From Prevotella sp. BV3P1 (GTDB lineage Bacteria > Bacteroidota > Bacteroidia > Bacteroidales > Bacteroidaceae), in the NCBI RefSeq assembly GCF_000479005.1, contig NZ_AWXC01000008.1:62001-126000 (forward strand): a stretch of DNA of 64,000 nt. Reading direction: 5' to 3'. A program made the position numbers and the translations under genes. The notes below the pieces were generated by a model, which saw nothing but the letters and a program-made list of their open reading frames with translations, was not told where the DNA came from and ran no database searches. Positions 7,940-16,197 of the stretch are shown here, one piece after another (the first letter of the stretch is position 1; every line of letters begins with the position of its first letter).

Positions 7940-8236
7940 TTAGAGAAAGTTCTTATGGCTATCCTCTAATAATCTCTCCAAATCCGACACCTTATAAAGT
8001 ATCTTCCCTGCAAACTGCGTGTAGGGAATAATCCTCCTGTCCCGATAGTCCTGCAAGGTGCGGGGGCTGATATACAGCCGCTCGCACACCTCCTTACCTG
8101 TAAGGAAATGCTCACCGCCAAACAGCGGTTTGTGTGTCTGTGCCACTTCCTTAATTCTTTTGCTTACACCGCTGATAGCGGACAGCACTACCTGCATATC
8201 ATCCACTTCCATGTTCAAATCTCTTACCTGTTCCAT
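7940..8236 (-). CDS. Helix-turn-helix (HTH_17, excisionase-like) protein
   Basis: A 98-residue protein with a C-terminal MerR/Xis-type winged HTH: LTGKEVCERLYISPRTLQDYRDRRIIPYTQFAGKILYKVSDLERLLE. The N-terminal half is a short helical segment. In Bacteroidales integrative elements such proteins are encoded in tandem near the mobility genes and assist excision or regulate it. The gene lies 23 bp downstream of a paralogous HTH gene, and both probably come from one promoter (8640-8647). Confidence 0.85.
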   Translation of the reverse strand: MEQVRDLNMEVDDMQVVLSAISGVSKRIKEVAQTHKPLFGGEHFLTGKEVCERLYISPRTLQDYRDRRIIPYTQFAGKILYKVSDLERLLEDSHKNFL

Positions 8237-8259
8237 AATCTTCGAATTTATTTGTTGAT

Positions 8260-8550
8260 TTAAGGTCTTTCCATTTTTGTTTTCTCTGATTTGGTCTCCA
8301 ATAATTGTTCCACGTCCTCACGCTTGTAATAGCACTTATGCCCGATTTGGGCAAAGGGCAACACACCCGTATCACGATAGTGCTGTAAAGTGCGCTTGCT
8401 GATGTTAAGCAGCCTGCACACATCACCATTGTGTAGCCAATCGGTGTGCTTGCTCTTTTCTCCGAAAGCCTTGTGGCATGTCTCGGCAAGGCTGAGAATC
8501 TCATTTCTTAGTTTTGCCCAATTTGAATCCGTAATGATAAAATATCCCAT
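8260..8550 (-). CDS. Helix-turn-helix (HTH_17, excisionase-like) protein
   Basis: A 96-residue HTH protein, paralogous to its downstream neighbour: DVCRLLNISKRTLQHYRDTGVLPFAQIGHKCYYKREDVEQLLE. It has the same excisionase-like winged-helix layout. The paired arrangement is standard in Bacteroidales mobilizable elements and argues for a role in excision or in regulating transfer. Confidence 0.85.
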   Translation of the reverse strand: MGYFIITDSNWAKLRNEILSLAETCHKAFGEKSKHTDWLHNGDVCRLLNISKRTLQHYRDTGVLPFAQIGHKCYYKREDVEQLLETKSEKTKMERP

Positions 8551-9006
8551 AGTTTTATTATTATTTTGTTTGTAATTCTGTCTTATTGGTATCGATAATA
8601 CCTTTGTCCGTCTTGCGCTTCATCGCACATTTCTGCCTGCAAAAGTAGGGAGTGTTTGCCATACTTCAAAGCACGAGAGAGCAGCAAGGAAATGCAGGGA
8701 AAAACAAGGAAAAGTCAAAAGGATTGTCGCTCTCTTTCTTTGCCTCCATACTCCATTTTATCATATCCGTCTTATCTGACGCAATGCTATTCAGATTGGA
8801 GCAAATAAACACATTCCTTTCTTGCATCATTTCTATACTTGTCCTCTTGTTTGGGGCTTAAATCCATGCTTTCCGACAGTTTCCTACCTGAAATCCGTGA
8901 GAAATTCATTGCCAATGTGCGCAACATTATGCAAGCACTCTCCGAATGCTTGGCACTTTCCTATTCTCTTCATAACTTCACTCTCAGAAACCAAACCAAG
9001 CATATA
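8551..9006. promoter_or_regulatory. Divergent control region between the HTH genes and the VirE gene
   Basis: Two face-to-face -7 boxes: TACTTTTG on the minus strand (caaaagta, 8640-8647) for the HTH pair, and TACCTTTG on the plus strand (8599-8606) toward the VirE gene. The transcripts would overlap here. An open frame runs upstream of the VirE Met at 9007 (possible earlier ATG at 8866), but this stretch lacks conserved features. Confidence 0.5.
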
Positions 9007-10296
9007 ATGAAAAAGAATGCAGATAAAAGCAAATCGGAGGGCGGAAACAATATGCCCAAGCAAAGGAAGACCTCCTCAAAAAACGGTGAGATAGAAACCT
9101 ATCTCTCCTCTTATTACCAGTTCAGATACAACACGGTGTTGGGAAGAACCGAGTATCGTGGCAAAAACGATGCTCTGTTCTCAAAGGTGGGTCGCTATGA
9201 AATCAACACGCTCCGAAGGGAGATAGACAACGACATCGGGATTGTTACTTCTTCCGATAATCTATATTCTATCATCGAGAGCAGTTTTTCGCCACGTATC
9301 AACCCCATACAGGAATATTTCAAAAGGTTGTCTGCTACGGATATAGGCAATAGTAACCGTGATTGTGGAAATGATGTTTCCCTTTCACTGAAAGCCATTC
9401 CTGAACTGGCAAGTTGCGTTGTGGTGCGCAACTCCGACAAATGGCTGCCATACCTCACCAAATGGCTCGTGGCAGTGGTCGCCAATGCCATGGACGACCG
9501 TGAGTGCCGTAACCACACCTGTCTTGTGCTCACAGGCGAGCAGGGCAAGTTCAAGACCACGTTCCTTGACCTGTTCTGTCCACCTGCCCTACATGGTTAC
9601 AGTTACACGGGCAAGATATATGCGCAGGAGAAGGACACGCTTACCTATATTGGGCAGAACTTCATCGTAAATATCGACGACCAGCTCAAAGCCCTCAACA
9701 AGCGTGACGAAAACGAGTTGAAGAACCTCATCACCTGCCCGATGGTCAAGTACCGTATGCCCTACGACAAGTATGTCGAGGAACATCTCCACTTGGCAAG
9801 TTTCGTGGCATCAGTGAACGGCAACGACTTTCTGACAGACCCGACAGGCAGCAGACGTTTTCTGCCCATTGAAGTGTTGTCCATAGACATCAACAAGGCA
9901 AAGGCTATCTCTATGGATACCGTCTATACCGAAGCCAAAGCCCTGTTAAAATCAGGTTTCCGCTATTGGTTTGACGATGATGAGATAGCGGAGCTTTATA
10001 AAGCGAGTGAGGATTTCCAAGTACAGACGGCAGAAATGGAACTGCTGCTCCGCTGTTTTGAGAAACCTACGGAGGATAATCCCAACTGTACCTATATGAC
10101 CACCACAGAGATAATCACCTACTTGGGACTTTACACGCATCATCCCTTGTCCTTAAAGCACATGGGCGAAGCCCTGAAAAGGGCAGGCTTTGAGAAAGTG
10201 AGCAAGAGGCGAGAGGGTGGCAGTCCCATCTATGTATATAAGGTAAGGAAGATTCTCCCCTGTCCCTTGCCAAGTTATTGCAGCAACCAAATGTAG
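9007..10296 (+). CDS. VirE/VapE-like P-loop ATPase (replicative helicase type)
   Basis: A protein of 429 residues from this start. Its core resembles the VirE/VapE superfamily-3-like helicases: Walker A-like LTGEQGKFKTTFLD, Walker B-like FIVNIDDQLKALN, then FVASVNGNDFLTDPTGSRRFLPIEV (sensor and arginine finger region). Unusually, the Walker A has Phe in place of the usual Gly before Lys. A C-terminal winged-helix region follows. It probably unwinds or loads on the element's DNA during replication or transfer, together with the downstream primase. I prefer ATG 9007 (MKKNADKSK); an upstream ATG at 8866 is possible. Confidence 0.82.
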   Translation: MKKNADKSKSEGGNNMPKQRKTSSKNGEIETYLSSYYQFRYNTVLGRTEYRGKNDALFSKVGRYEINTLRREIDNDIGIVTSSDNLYSIIESSFSPRINPIQEYFKRLSATDIGNSNRDCGNDVSLSLKAIPELASCVVVRNSDKWLPYLTKWLVAVVANAMDDRECRNHTCLVLTGEQGKFKTTFLDLFCPPALHGYSYTGKIYAQEKDTLTYIGQNFIVNIDDQLKALNKRDENELKNLITCPMVKYRMPYDKYVEEHLHLASFVASVNGNDFLTDPTGSRRFLPIEVLSIDINKAKAISMDTVYTEAKALLKSGFRYWFDDDEIAELYKASEDFQVQTAEMELLLRCFEKPTEDNPNCTYMTTTEIITYLGLYTHHPLSLKHMGEALKRAGFEKVSKRREGGSPIYVYKVRKILPCPLPSYCSNQM

Positions 10297-10521
10297 TAGC
10301 CGTATGTTGTAAGTTCGTAGTATGACTTGGTACTACAAAAATATATTGTAAATCAATTACTTAACTTAAAACAGTATGTAGTAAGAAGAAAGATGAAAAA
10401 GTTTGGAGAGGAAAAACTTCAGAAAAGAGTTTTTCTTTCAACTACCATTCAAATATCATTCAAACACACTATTGTCATTCAAATAAAAATTATACAATCA
10501 GTTTTATTAAAACATATCACA
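10297..10521. other. Spacer with GTAGTA/TACTAC motifs upstream of the primase
   Basis: This 225-bp spacer has clustered TAGTA motifs (tagtag near 10294, cgtagtatgac near 10316, ggtactac near 10328, tatgtagtaag near 10373). They resemble the TTACTAC motifs at 427-530. No gene is visible; the open frame upstream of the primase ATG has no conserved residues. Confidence 0.35.
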
Positions 10522-11526
10522 ATGAAAGAAGAAGATTTATCACTTATCAAGCGATATCCCATCGTGGAGTATCTTGAAAGGAAAGGCATCAAGCCTGTAC
10601 GTAGAACACGAGTCTATGCGTTGTACCGCTCACCGCTGCGTGCAGAAACACATCCGAGTTTCAAGGTGGACACAGAGAAGAACCTTTGGATAGACTATGC
10701 CGAAGGCAGGGGCGGAAGTATCATCGACCTCTGTATGCGATTGGAGGGCTGCACGCTATCGGAAGCCATTTGCCGTTTGGGACAACAGACCGCTTCCGCT
10801 GATGAAACGTACAGCCTTCCAAGCAGCGAACCTCGTATCGGTTTCAATCAGACATCCACAAAACAAGCAAGCGAGACAAGGAGACTGATAAGCATATCAG
10901 ACACCCTGCCGCCACATTTGCAGGAGTATCTTACAAAGGTACGCTGCATTGATTTGGAAAAGGCAAAGCCTTTCCTTAAATGTATCAGCTATGAGATAAG
11001 GGGAAGGCGCTATCAAGCCATCGGCTTTGCCAATCAATCAGGAGGGTATGAACTTCGGGATAATGGTTCGTTCAAGGGAACGATAGCTCCGAAGGATATT
11101 ACTCTGATATTTACAGACAAACAGACAGAACACGCAATAGACAAACCGCTGCCAGTATGCGTGTTTGAGGGATTTATGGATTTCCTTTCTTTTCTTTCAA
11201 TGAAAGAGGAGATAGCCAGCCACTGCCTTGTGATGAACTCCGTAAGCAATGTGGCAAGGACTGTCCGCTGTCTGAACGACCGACACCTGTCCCATATCCG
11301 TGCCTTCCTTGACAATGACGATGCAGGGCGGAGAACCGTGCAAGATTTTGTAAAGGTAGGTTTCAAGGTGGAGGATATGTCCGTACATTACAAAGGCTTC
11401 AAAGACCTCAACGAGTTTCATGTCAGCCGTATGCGTAAGCAGGAGCAGCAGAAAGTGCAGGAACAGAACACGGATGTTGGTTACAGAACAAAATCAAAAC
11501 AAGGAATCAAAACAAGTCAAACATAA
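10522..11526 (+). CDS. CHC2/Toprim-type primase
   Basis: A protein of 334 residues from this ATG. The N-terminus resembles the CHC2 primase domain (IVEYLERKGIKPVRRTRVYALYRSPLRAETHPSFKV..NLWIDYAEGRGGSIIDL) but the zinc cysteines are not obvious. The C-terminal Toprim part shows CVFEGFMDFLSFL (catalytic Glu), then AFLDNDDAGRRTV (DxD). It would prime DNA synthesis on the element during transfer or replication. It is followed after 14 bp by the DUF3408 gene. A longer open frame begins at 10327, but homology begins at MKEEDLSLIKRYPI. Confidence 0.88.
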   Translation: MKEEDLSLIKRYPIVEYLERKGIKPVRRTRVYALYRSPLRAETHPSFKVDTEKNLWIDYAEGRGGSIIDLCMRLEGCTLSEAICRLGQQTASADETYSLPSSEPRIGFNQTSTKQASETRRLISISDTLPPHLQEYLTKVRCIDLEKAKPFLKCISYEIRGRRYQAIGFANQSGGYELRDNGSFKGTIAPKDITLIFTDKQTEHAIDKPLPVCVFEGFMDFLSFLSMKEEIASHCLVMNSVSNVARTVRCLNDRHLSHIRAFLDNDDAGRRTVQDFVKVGFKVEDMSVHYKGFKDLNEFHVSRMRKQEQQKVQEQNTDVGYRTKSKQGIKTSQT

Positions 11527-11540
11527 AATGAGATAAAAAC

Positions 11541-11999
11541 ATGGAAAAGCAAAAAGTCAGTAACGAGGGAATGGAGAATACAATCCATTCCGACAAGCAG
11601 TATTTTGGACTAAATCAGATAGAAAATTCGTCTGAACATATCATTGCCGAACTTCGGGCAAGGAAAGCAAGACTTATTCAAGAGCCTAACGAACAGGACA
11701 CAGAGAACACTACGCACTCTGAACCTGCGCAGCATACAGAGAACGCAACCGTTCAAAGGCGCATCAGTGCCAAGATGAAACGGGAAACGCTCGAAGCCTA
11801 CAAGCAAACCTACCTTGTCCCAACAAGACTGAGCAACCGAAAGGCGGTCTATCTAAGCCTAGAAACGCATGAGCGTGCCGACTTCATCGTGCGCAGATTG
11901 GGCGACAAGGGCAGCAACCTTTCAAGTTTCGTGGAGAACATCGTGCGCATTCATTTGGAGGAGTATGGTGAGGACATAGAGAAGTGGAGAAAGCTGTGA
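11541..11999 (+). CDS. DUF3408-family element protein
   Basis: A 152-residue protein. The first half is a hydrophilic linker; the conserved C-terminal half (MKRETLEAYKQTYL..RKAVYLSLETHERADFIVRRLGDKGSNLSSFVENIVRIHLEEYGEDIEKWR) matches DUF3408. This domain is common in Bacteroidales conjugative and mobilizable elements and has a ribbon-helix-helix-like look suited to DNA binding at transfer or partition sites. Its exact role is unknown. Confidence 0.83.
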   Translation: MEKQKVSNEGMENTIHSDKQYFGLNQIENSSEHIIAELRARKARLIQEPNEQDTENTTHSEPAQHTENATVQRRISAKMKRETLEAYKQTYLVPTRLSNRKAVYLSLETHERADFIVRRLGDKGSNLSSFVENIVRIHLEEYGEDIEKWRKL

Positions 12000-12361
12000 G
12001 GCACAGGAAAAGGGAGCGAGGACTTTTGGGAAAAGGGGCTATTATTCCACTCAAAACCCTCAACCCTTTTTTAGAGAACATATCAACAGACATTTGTCAA
12101 ACATACTGAATGATGAGAACACCACGAACACAGTTAAACACGGAATGCACGGCATTCACTTTTTGACTACAAAACGCCTTGTGCGTAAACTGTCTATTTG
12201 GTAGCATTGCAAGACGTCAGTTTGTACCCACAAACTGCCCTTGCTCCCCTCGTTAGACTGTCGGGGAGATTAGACCGTAATCACTCCGTTCTCATCGGTC
12301 AGCATTCAGGAATTAAGAAATAACAAACCATCTACAATGATAAACTTTCAAGGAAACTTAT
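12000..12361. other. Candidate oriT region upstream of mobilization genes
   Basis: No gene is visible. Structures include a hairpin GAATGC/GCATTC (12143-12148, 12152-12157) with a following T-run, a perfect 7-bp inverted repeat AGTTTGT-accc-ACAAACT (12219-12236), CTCCCC/GGGGAG arms (12244-12249, 12263-12268), and a direct repeat TTAGACTGT/TTAGACCGT with 17-bp period (12253-12261, 12270-12278). Placement just before a MobC-like gene and a relaxase gene makes this the likely origin of transfer. The nic site cannot be fixed from sequence alone. Confidence 0.55.
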
Positions 12362-12793
12362 ATGAACAGATATAAAGGAAAAGCTGCCCGATGGCAGCAA
12401 CAGGATAAGGAAGAGCAGAAGATGAACAAGACAGAGTTCATCAAGGTAAGATGCACCTTAGAGGAAAAGCAGCGTATTAAGTCAAAGGCAGAAAGTGCGG
12501 GGCGTAAATTCTCCGATTACTGTCGTGAGATACTCCTAAATGGAGAGGTGGCAGCCGTTCCCAAGGTGACAGACAATGAGAGGGAAGCCATTGCCATTCT
12601 CCAACATACAGGAAGGCTCTATGGGCAGATTTCCAATCTCATCAAGCTCAAGGACAAGGATTGGGTACATATTACAAAGAATCTTTCTCTATGTGCCAAA
12701 GAAGCATTTAAGCGATTTTACGACCCGCATTTTCGTGTGGACGATGAGGTATATAAGGTCTTAAATCTAACAAGAAATGATAGGAAAATGTAA
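12362..12793 (+). CDS. MobC-like relaxosome accessory protein
   Basis: A 143-residue protein with an N-terminal ribbon-helix-helix-type region (TEFIKVRCTLEEKQRIKSKAESAGRKFSDYCREILLNG) and a helical C-terminus (HTGRLYGQISNLIKL) typical of MobC-like accessory proteins, which bind oriT and help the relaxase nick. An internal ATG at 12422 (MNKTEF) is an equally good start. It overlaps the relaxase gene by 17 bp, so the two are translationally coupled. Confidence 0.85.
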   Translation: MNRYKGKAARWQQQDKEEQKMNKTEFIKVRCTLEEKQRIKSKAESAGRKFSDYCREILLNGEVAAVPKVTDNEREAIAILQHTGRLYGQISNLIKLKDKDWVHITKNLSLCAKEAFKRFYDPHFRVDDEVYKVLNLTRNDRKM

Positions 12794-13838
12794 GGCGATA
12801 GCACACGGCAGCACGGCTCTGGACTATATCTTCAGAGAGGGCAAGCTCGGCTATCGGCTTGCCTTCCACAATCTTTGCAGCAGGGAGCCAAAGACAATCT
12901 ATGAGGAAATGAAAGTGGTCAGTGACTACAACAGCCGTTGCAGGAACAAGTTTCTCCGCATTGAAATCGGTATCGCACCACAAGACGAAAGAAAGCTACC
13001 TGTGTCAGAACTTATGCGGATAGCCCATTTGTTTGCCAAACGAATAGGACTTGACAACCACCAATGGGTGGCAGTAACGCACAAGGACACCGACAATAGG
13101 CATATTCACATCATCGCCAACCGCATCAGTCTGTATGGAGAAGTCTATGATACCACCTTTGTGAGCAATAGGGCTGTAAGGGTGGCAGAGGAAATCAGCA
13201 GGGAGAAAAACTTGACTATCGCAAAGGAGGTCAAGGCGAAAAAGCAGCATCAGGAGCCAAAAGCCAATCCAATAAGAGAGCAGACAAAACAGCAAGTACA
13301 ACAAATCTGCTATGCCCTGCTTGACAAGTACAAAGGTATGGGTATTACTGGGCATTCCATGTTCCTTTACGATTTGAACAAGAACGGTATCGCAATAGAG
13401 CGCATGAAGAACAAGCAGGACAAGGTCTATGGTTTGAAGTTCTCATACGCAGGGCAATCCTTCAAGGCTTCCGAAATCGGCAGGGAGTTCGGCTACCATT
13501 CCTTGCAGAAGAACTTTGAAACAACCAACAAGGAAGAATCAAGGAAACCACATCTAACAGTACAAGAGCCTACAGAAAAGAAAGAACAATCTGATACAGG
13601 CTACCAACTTGTATCTCCAAGCCGCTCCTCTATCTCACGAGACAATGATACCTCACAAGTGCAGAATCCCATTGGTGCAGTGGCAGACACCATCGTTAGT
13701 GCAGCCGATGAAGCGGTGGAAGGGTTAGGCGATTTAATTACACCAAGTACACAAGGCAATGACTTAACCGAAGCTGCATGGCAGCGCAAACTCAGATACC
13801 AAGCTAACAGAAAGAAGAAACGTGGAAGGGGAATATAG
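12777..13838 (+). CDS. MobP-type relaxase/mobilization nuclease
   Basis: A 353-residue relaxase (PF03432-like). The N-terminal catalytic region includes a possible catalytic Tyr (LDYIFREGKLGYRL) and the metal-binding three-His motif HKDTDNRHIHIIANRI, the HxDxxHxH-like signature. The C-terminal third is low-complexity and hydrophilic. It would nick at oriT and pilot the element's single strand into a conjugation pore supplied by a co-resident conjugative element, since no mating-pair genes are present here. It is the last gene of the element in this window. Confidence 0.9.
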   Translation: MIGKCKAIAHGSTALDYIFREGKLGYRLAFHNLCSREPKTIYEEMKVVSDYNSRCRNKFLRIEIGIAPQDERKLPVSELMRIAHLFAKRIGLDNHQWVAVTHKDTDNRHIHIIANRISLYGEVYDTTFVSNRAVRVAEEISREKNLTIAKEVKAKKQHQEPKANPIREQTKQQVQQICYALLDKYKGMGITGHSMFLYDLNKNGIAIERMKNKQDKVYGLKFSYAGQSFKASEIGREFGYHSLQKNFETTNKEESRKPHLTVQEPTEKKEQSDTGYQLVSPSRSSISRDNDTSQVQNPIGAVADTIVSAADEAVEGLGDLITPSTQGNDLTEAAWQRKLRYQANRKKKRGRGI

Positions 13839-14262
13839 CGCATAGCATACAAAAAGTGCATAATAAAGAATATCTCATCAAAAACGCTTGCTATTCGGTA
13901 ACAAAGTATTATCTTTGCAAACAGAATAACAAGCGTTCTTTGTTAGGCAGAAAACAGCGAAGCCAAGTAGTTCGCTCGTTTCTAAATCGTTACCTATTTA
14001 GTTATACTAACAATGTAACTTCTTTATTTTCAATTAGATACATTTTGATAGCTGTCTTGAGGTGCAAGAGCAATGCTTTTGAAGGGTAAAAGCATGACAG
14101 TAGGCGTGAAAGTGCAATTTTGGGGGATGAAAAGAGCTTTTTTCCGTGCTGGAAAATCCTATTTTACAGAAAACTCGTGTTAAATAAATTTACTTGTTGG
14201 ACATCGTCCAATGACCCATTTCAGGGTGCGCAAAAGCTGTGAAGAATGAAATGAAAACAGAT
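13839..14262. other. Right-hand junction region of the mobile element
   Basis: No convincing gene. It holds an inverted repeat around a promoter box (13873-13937), an ATGCTTTTG repeat near 14073, and hairpins TTGGAC-atc-GTCCAA (14197-14211) and ACCC/GGGT (14214-14227) just beyond the dnaX stop, which could end dnaX transcription although they lack a T-run. The element-chromosome junction should fall in this stretch, but no att repeat can be defined without the left end. Confidence 0.45.
13873..13937. repeat. 14-bp inverted repeat flanking a promoter box
   Basis: AACGCTTGCTATTC (13873-13886) and GAATAACAAGCGTT (13924-13937) pair at 13 of 14 positions. The 37-bp interval contains a plus-strand -7 box, TATCTTTG (13910-13917). 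A second overlapping inverted repeat is TAACAAAG (13899-13906) with CTTTGTTA (13938-13945). It could be an invertible promoter, a recombinase core/arm site or a transcript hairpin. Confidence 0.5.
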
Positions 14263-16044
14263 TTATCCCAACTGCAATTTTAAGCTTTGGCATAGTTTGG
14301 AGAACTGTGGATTCTCCTTTTTGAGCATTTCAAAGATTTCGCGTTTCGAGTAAATCTTGGTCACTTCCTGGGCTTCAGCAAGGCGCAGGTTGATGTTGAG
14401 TTGCGCGTTTTTCAGCAGTGTGCGCATCTCTGCCAAGATGTTTTCCTTGTCATCTTGCAGCTGTTTGAGCAGAATGTCGTTGTCGATGACCACTTCTATG
14501 TTCGGGAAGTTGGTGATACGGGGCGTCAAGTTCTTCATGCGTTGCGCCAAACCTATCTTCTCTTGGGGCATTCGGTTGCACATCACCTTCCACTGTATCA
14601 TCAGTTCTTGCTCGCTGAAGGCCGTGTTTTGTGCGGTTACTTTCTGTTCGGGTTTAGTTTGGTAAGATGGTTTTTTGCCGCCGTTACGCAGGTCGTTGAA
14701 GCTCATTCCTATGTCCGAGAGTGTCAGTCGCGGCCTTTGAGCGGCTGACTTACTTGTTGCAGCCGGTGTTGAAGTCGATGGTTGTTGTGCTGTTGTGATG
14801 GGGGTGTGGCGGGCATTTGCTGGAGACACCTTGCCTGTCTCTGAGCTCGCCACATGTTGATTGGTCTCGCCGCCCATCGCGGGAGCCAACTTTTTGAACA
14901 AGGGTTTTAAGCGTTTGGGGCTGCGCCCCGCCCCGTCGGAAGCGTCATCCGCCTGTGTCGCTTGCGCCACTTCGATGAGCGTGAGCTCCACCAACAGGCG
15001 TTTGTTGCTGCTCTGGCGGTAGTTCACGTCGCAGCGGTTCAGTATTTTCAACGCTTGGTATAAGAATTTGGTCGGGCATTTCTGCGCCTGTTGCTGGTAT
15101 TTCTGTCGTTGTTGCTCGCTCACCTCCAGCAAAGGCAGTGTCTGCGCGTCCTTCGCCATGAGCACGTTGCGTATGTGCGAGGCCAGTCCGTTGGTGAGAT
15201 GTCCGCCGTCGAAGCCTCTTGCGAGAATGGAGTTGAGCAGCACCATCACGTCGCTCACCTTGTTCTCGAGGCACAAGTCCACCATCTTGAAATAATTGTC
15301 TGCGTCCAGCACGTTGAGGTCTTGCAGCACTTTGTCGTACGTGATGTTGCCTTGGCAGAAGCTGGCAGCCTGATCGAAGACCGACAAGGCGTCGCGCATG
15401 CCGCCGTCAGCCTTCTCTGCGATGATGTTCAGGGCAGCGTCTTCGTAGGTGATGCCCTCTTGTTGAGCCACGTTTTTCAAGTGGTTGATGATGTCTGCAG
15501 TAGCCATCCGCTCGAAATCATATATCTGACAACGCGAGAGGATGGTAGGCAAAATCTTGTGTTTCTCGGTCGTTGCCAGGATGAAAATGACGTGTGCGGG
15601 CGGCTCTTCCAGCGTTTTGAGAAAGGCGTTGAAGGCCGATGTGGAGAGCATGTGCACCTCGTCGATGATGAATACCTTGTACTTGCCTACCTGTGGCGGT
15701 ATGCGTGTTTGATCCATCAGCGACTTGATGTTCTCCACCGAGTTGTTGCTGGCGGCGTCAAGTTCAAAGATGTTGTACGACCTTTGCTCGTTGAAGGCCT
15801 GACAGCTCTCGCACTCGTTGCAGGCTTCACCATCTGCTGTGGGGTTCAGGCAGTTGATGGCTTTGGCAAAGATGCGTGCGCAGGTGGTCTTGCCGACACC
15901 GCGCGGGCCGCAGAACAGGTAGGCGTGAGCCAGCTTCCCGCTCTTTACGGCGTTTTTAAGGGTTGTGATAAGCGCGGATTGGCCAACGACAGCGTCAAAG
16001 GTCATCGGCCGGTATTTGCGCGCTGAAACAATGTAATCTTTCAT
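14263..16044 (-). CDS. dnaX: DNA polymerase III subunit gamma/tau
   Basis: A 593-residue clamp-loader ATPase. It has Walker A GPRGVGKT (46-53), a four-Cys zinc site (C64, C75, C78, C81), Walker B VFIIDEVHML, sensor ATTEKHKILPTILSRCQ and the SRC arginine finger. The C-terminal half is the variable tau region: a Ser/Thr/Ala-rich linker, then a conserved Bacteroidetes tail (LMIQWKVMCNRMPQ). It loads the beta clamp and couples the polymerase to the helicase. It marks the start of core chromosome after the mobile element. Promoter box at 16064-16071. Confidence 0.97.
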   Translation of the reverse strand: MKDYIVSARKYRPMTFDAVVGQSALITTLKNAVKSGKLAHAYLFCGPRGVGKTTCARIFAKAINCLNPTADGEACNECESCQAFNEQRSYNIFELDAASNNSVENIKSLMDQTRIPPQVGKYKVFIIDEVHMLSTSAFNAFLKTLEEPPAHVIFILATTEKHKILPTILSRCQIYDFERMATADIINHLKNVAQQEGITYEDAALNIIAEKADGGMRDALSVFDQAASFCQGNITYDKVLQDLNVLDADNYFKMVDLCLENKVSDVMVLLNSILARGFDGGHLTNGLASHIRNVLMAKDAQTLPLLEVSEQQRQKYQQQAQKCPTKFLYQALKILNRCDVNYRQSSNKRLLVELTLIEVAQATQADDASDGAGRSPKRLKPLFKKLAPAMGGETNQHVASSETGKVSPANARHTPITTAQQPSTSTPAATSKSAAQRPRLTLSDIGMSFNDLRNGGKKPSYQTKPEQKVTAQNTAFSEQELMIQWKVMCNRMPQEKIGLAQRMKNLTPRITNFPNIEVVIDNDILLKQLQDDKENILAEMRTLLKNAQLNINLRLAEAQEVTKIYSKREIFEMLKKENPQFSKLCQSLKLQLG

Positions 16045-16063
16045 TGTAGATGAATTTGTTTTG

Positions 16064-16071
16064 CAAAGATA
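16064..16071 (-). promoter_or_regulatory. dnaX promoter -7 box (TATCTTTG)
   Basis: caaagata on the plus strand reads TATCTTTG on the minus strand, 20 bp upstream of the dnaX ATG, matching the Bacteroidales TAnnTTTG consensus. Confidence 0.7.
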
Positions 16072-16167
16072 GCAAAAAGATTAGACTTCCTTGGACTGCC
16101 CTGTTTGATTATTTGTTAATAAGATGAAATTATGACAGGTGCATTTTTCGTTTTCAATTATAATGTT

Positions 16168-16175
16168 TATTTTTG
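16168..16175 (+). promoter_or_regulatory. Promoter -7 box (TATTTTTG) for the ftsB-like gene
   Basis: TAnnTTTG match ending 22 bp before the TTG start at 16198. This leaves a very short leader and supports that start. Confidence 0.6.
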
Positions 16176-16197
16176 CAATCATTAAATCCTACCACTC

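Noticed and set aside
8839..9006. Longer N-terminus for the VirE-like protein from a TTG
   Set aside because: The added residues have no homology and overlap the divergent promoter region.
13856..14089. 77-residue open frame after the relaxase gene
   Set aside because: Begins upstream of the only promoter box, runs through inverted repeats and has low-complexity content; no family resemblance.
14197..14227. Intrinsic terminator of dnaX
   Set aside because: Two hairpins are present, but neither is followed by a T-run on the minus strand, so I did not call a terminator.
15091..16026. 311-residue open frame antisense to dnaX
   Set aside because: It lies wholly inside the well-supported dnaX gene, shows no known domain, and mirrors dnaX codon bias.
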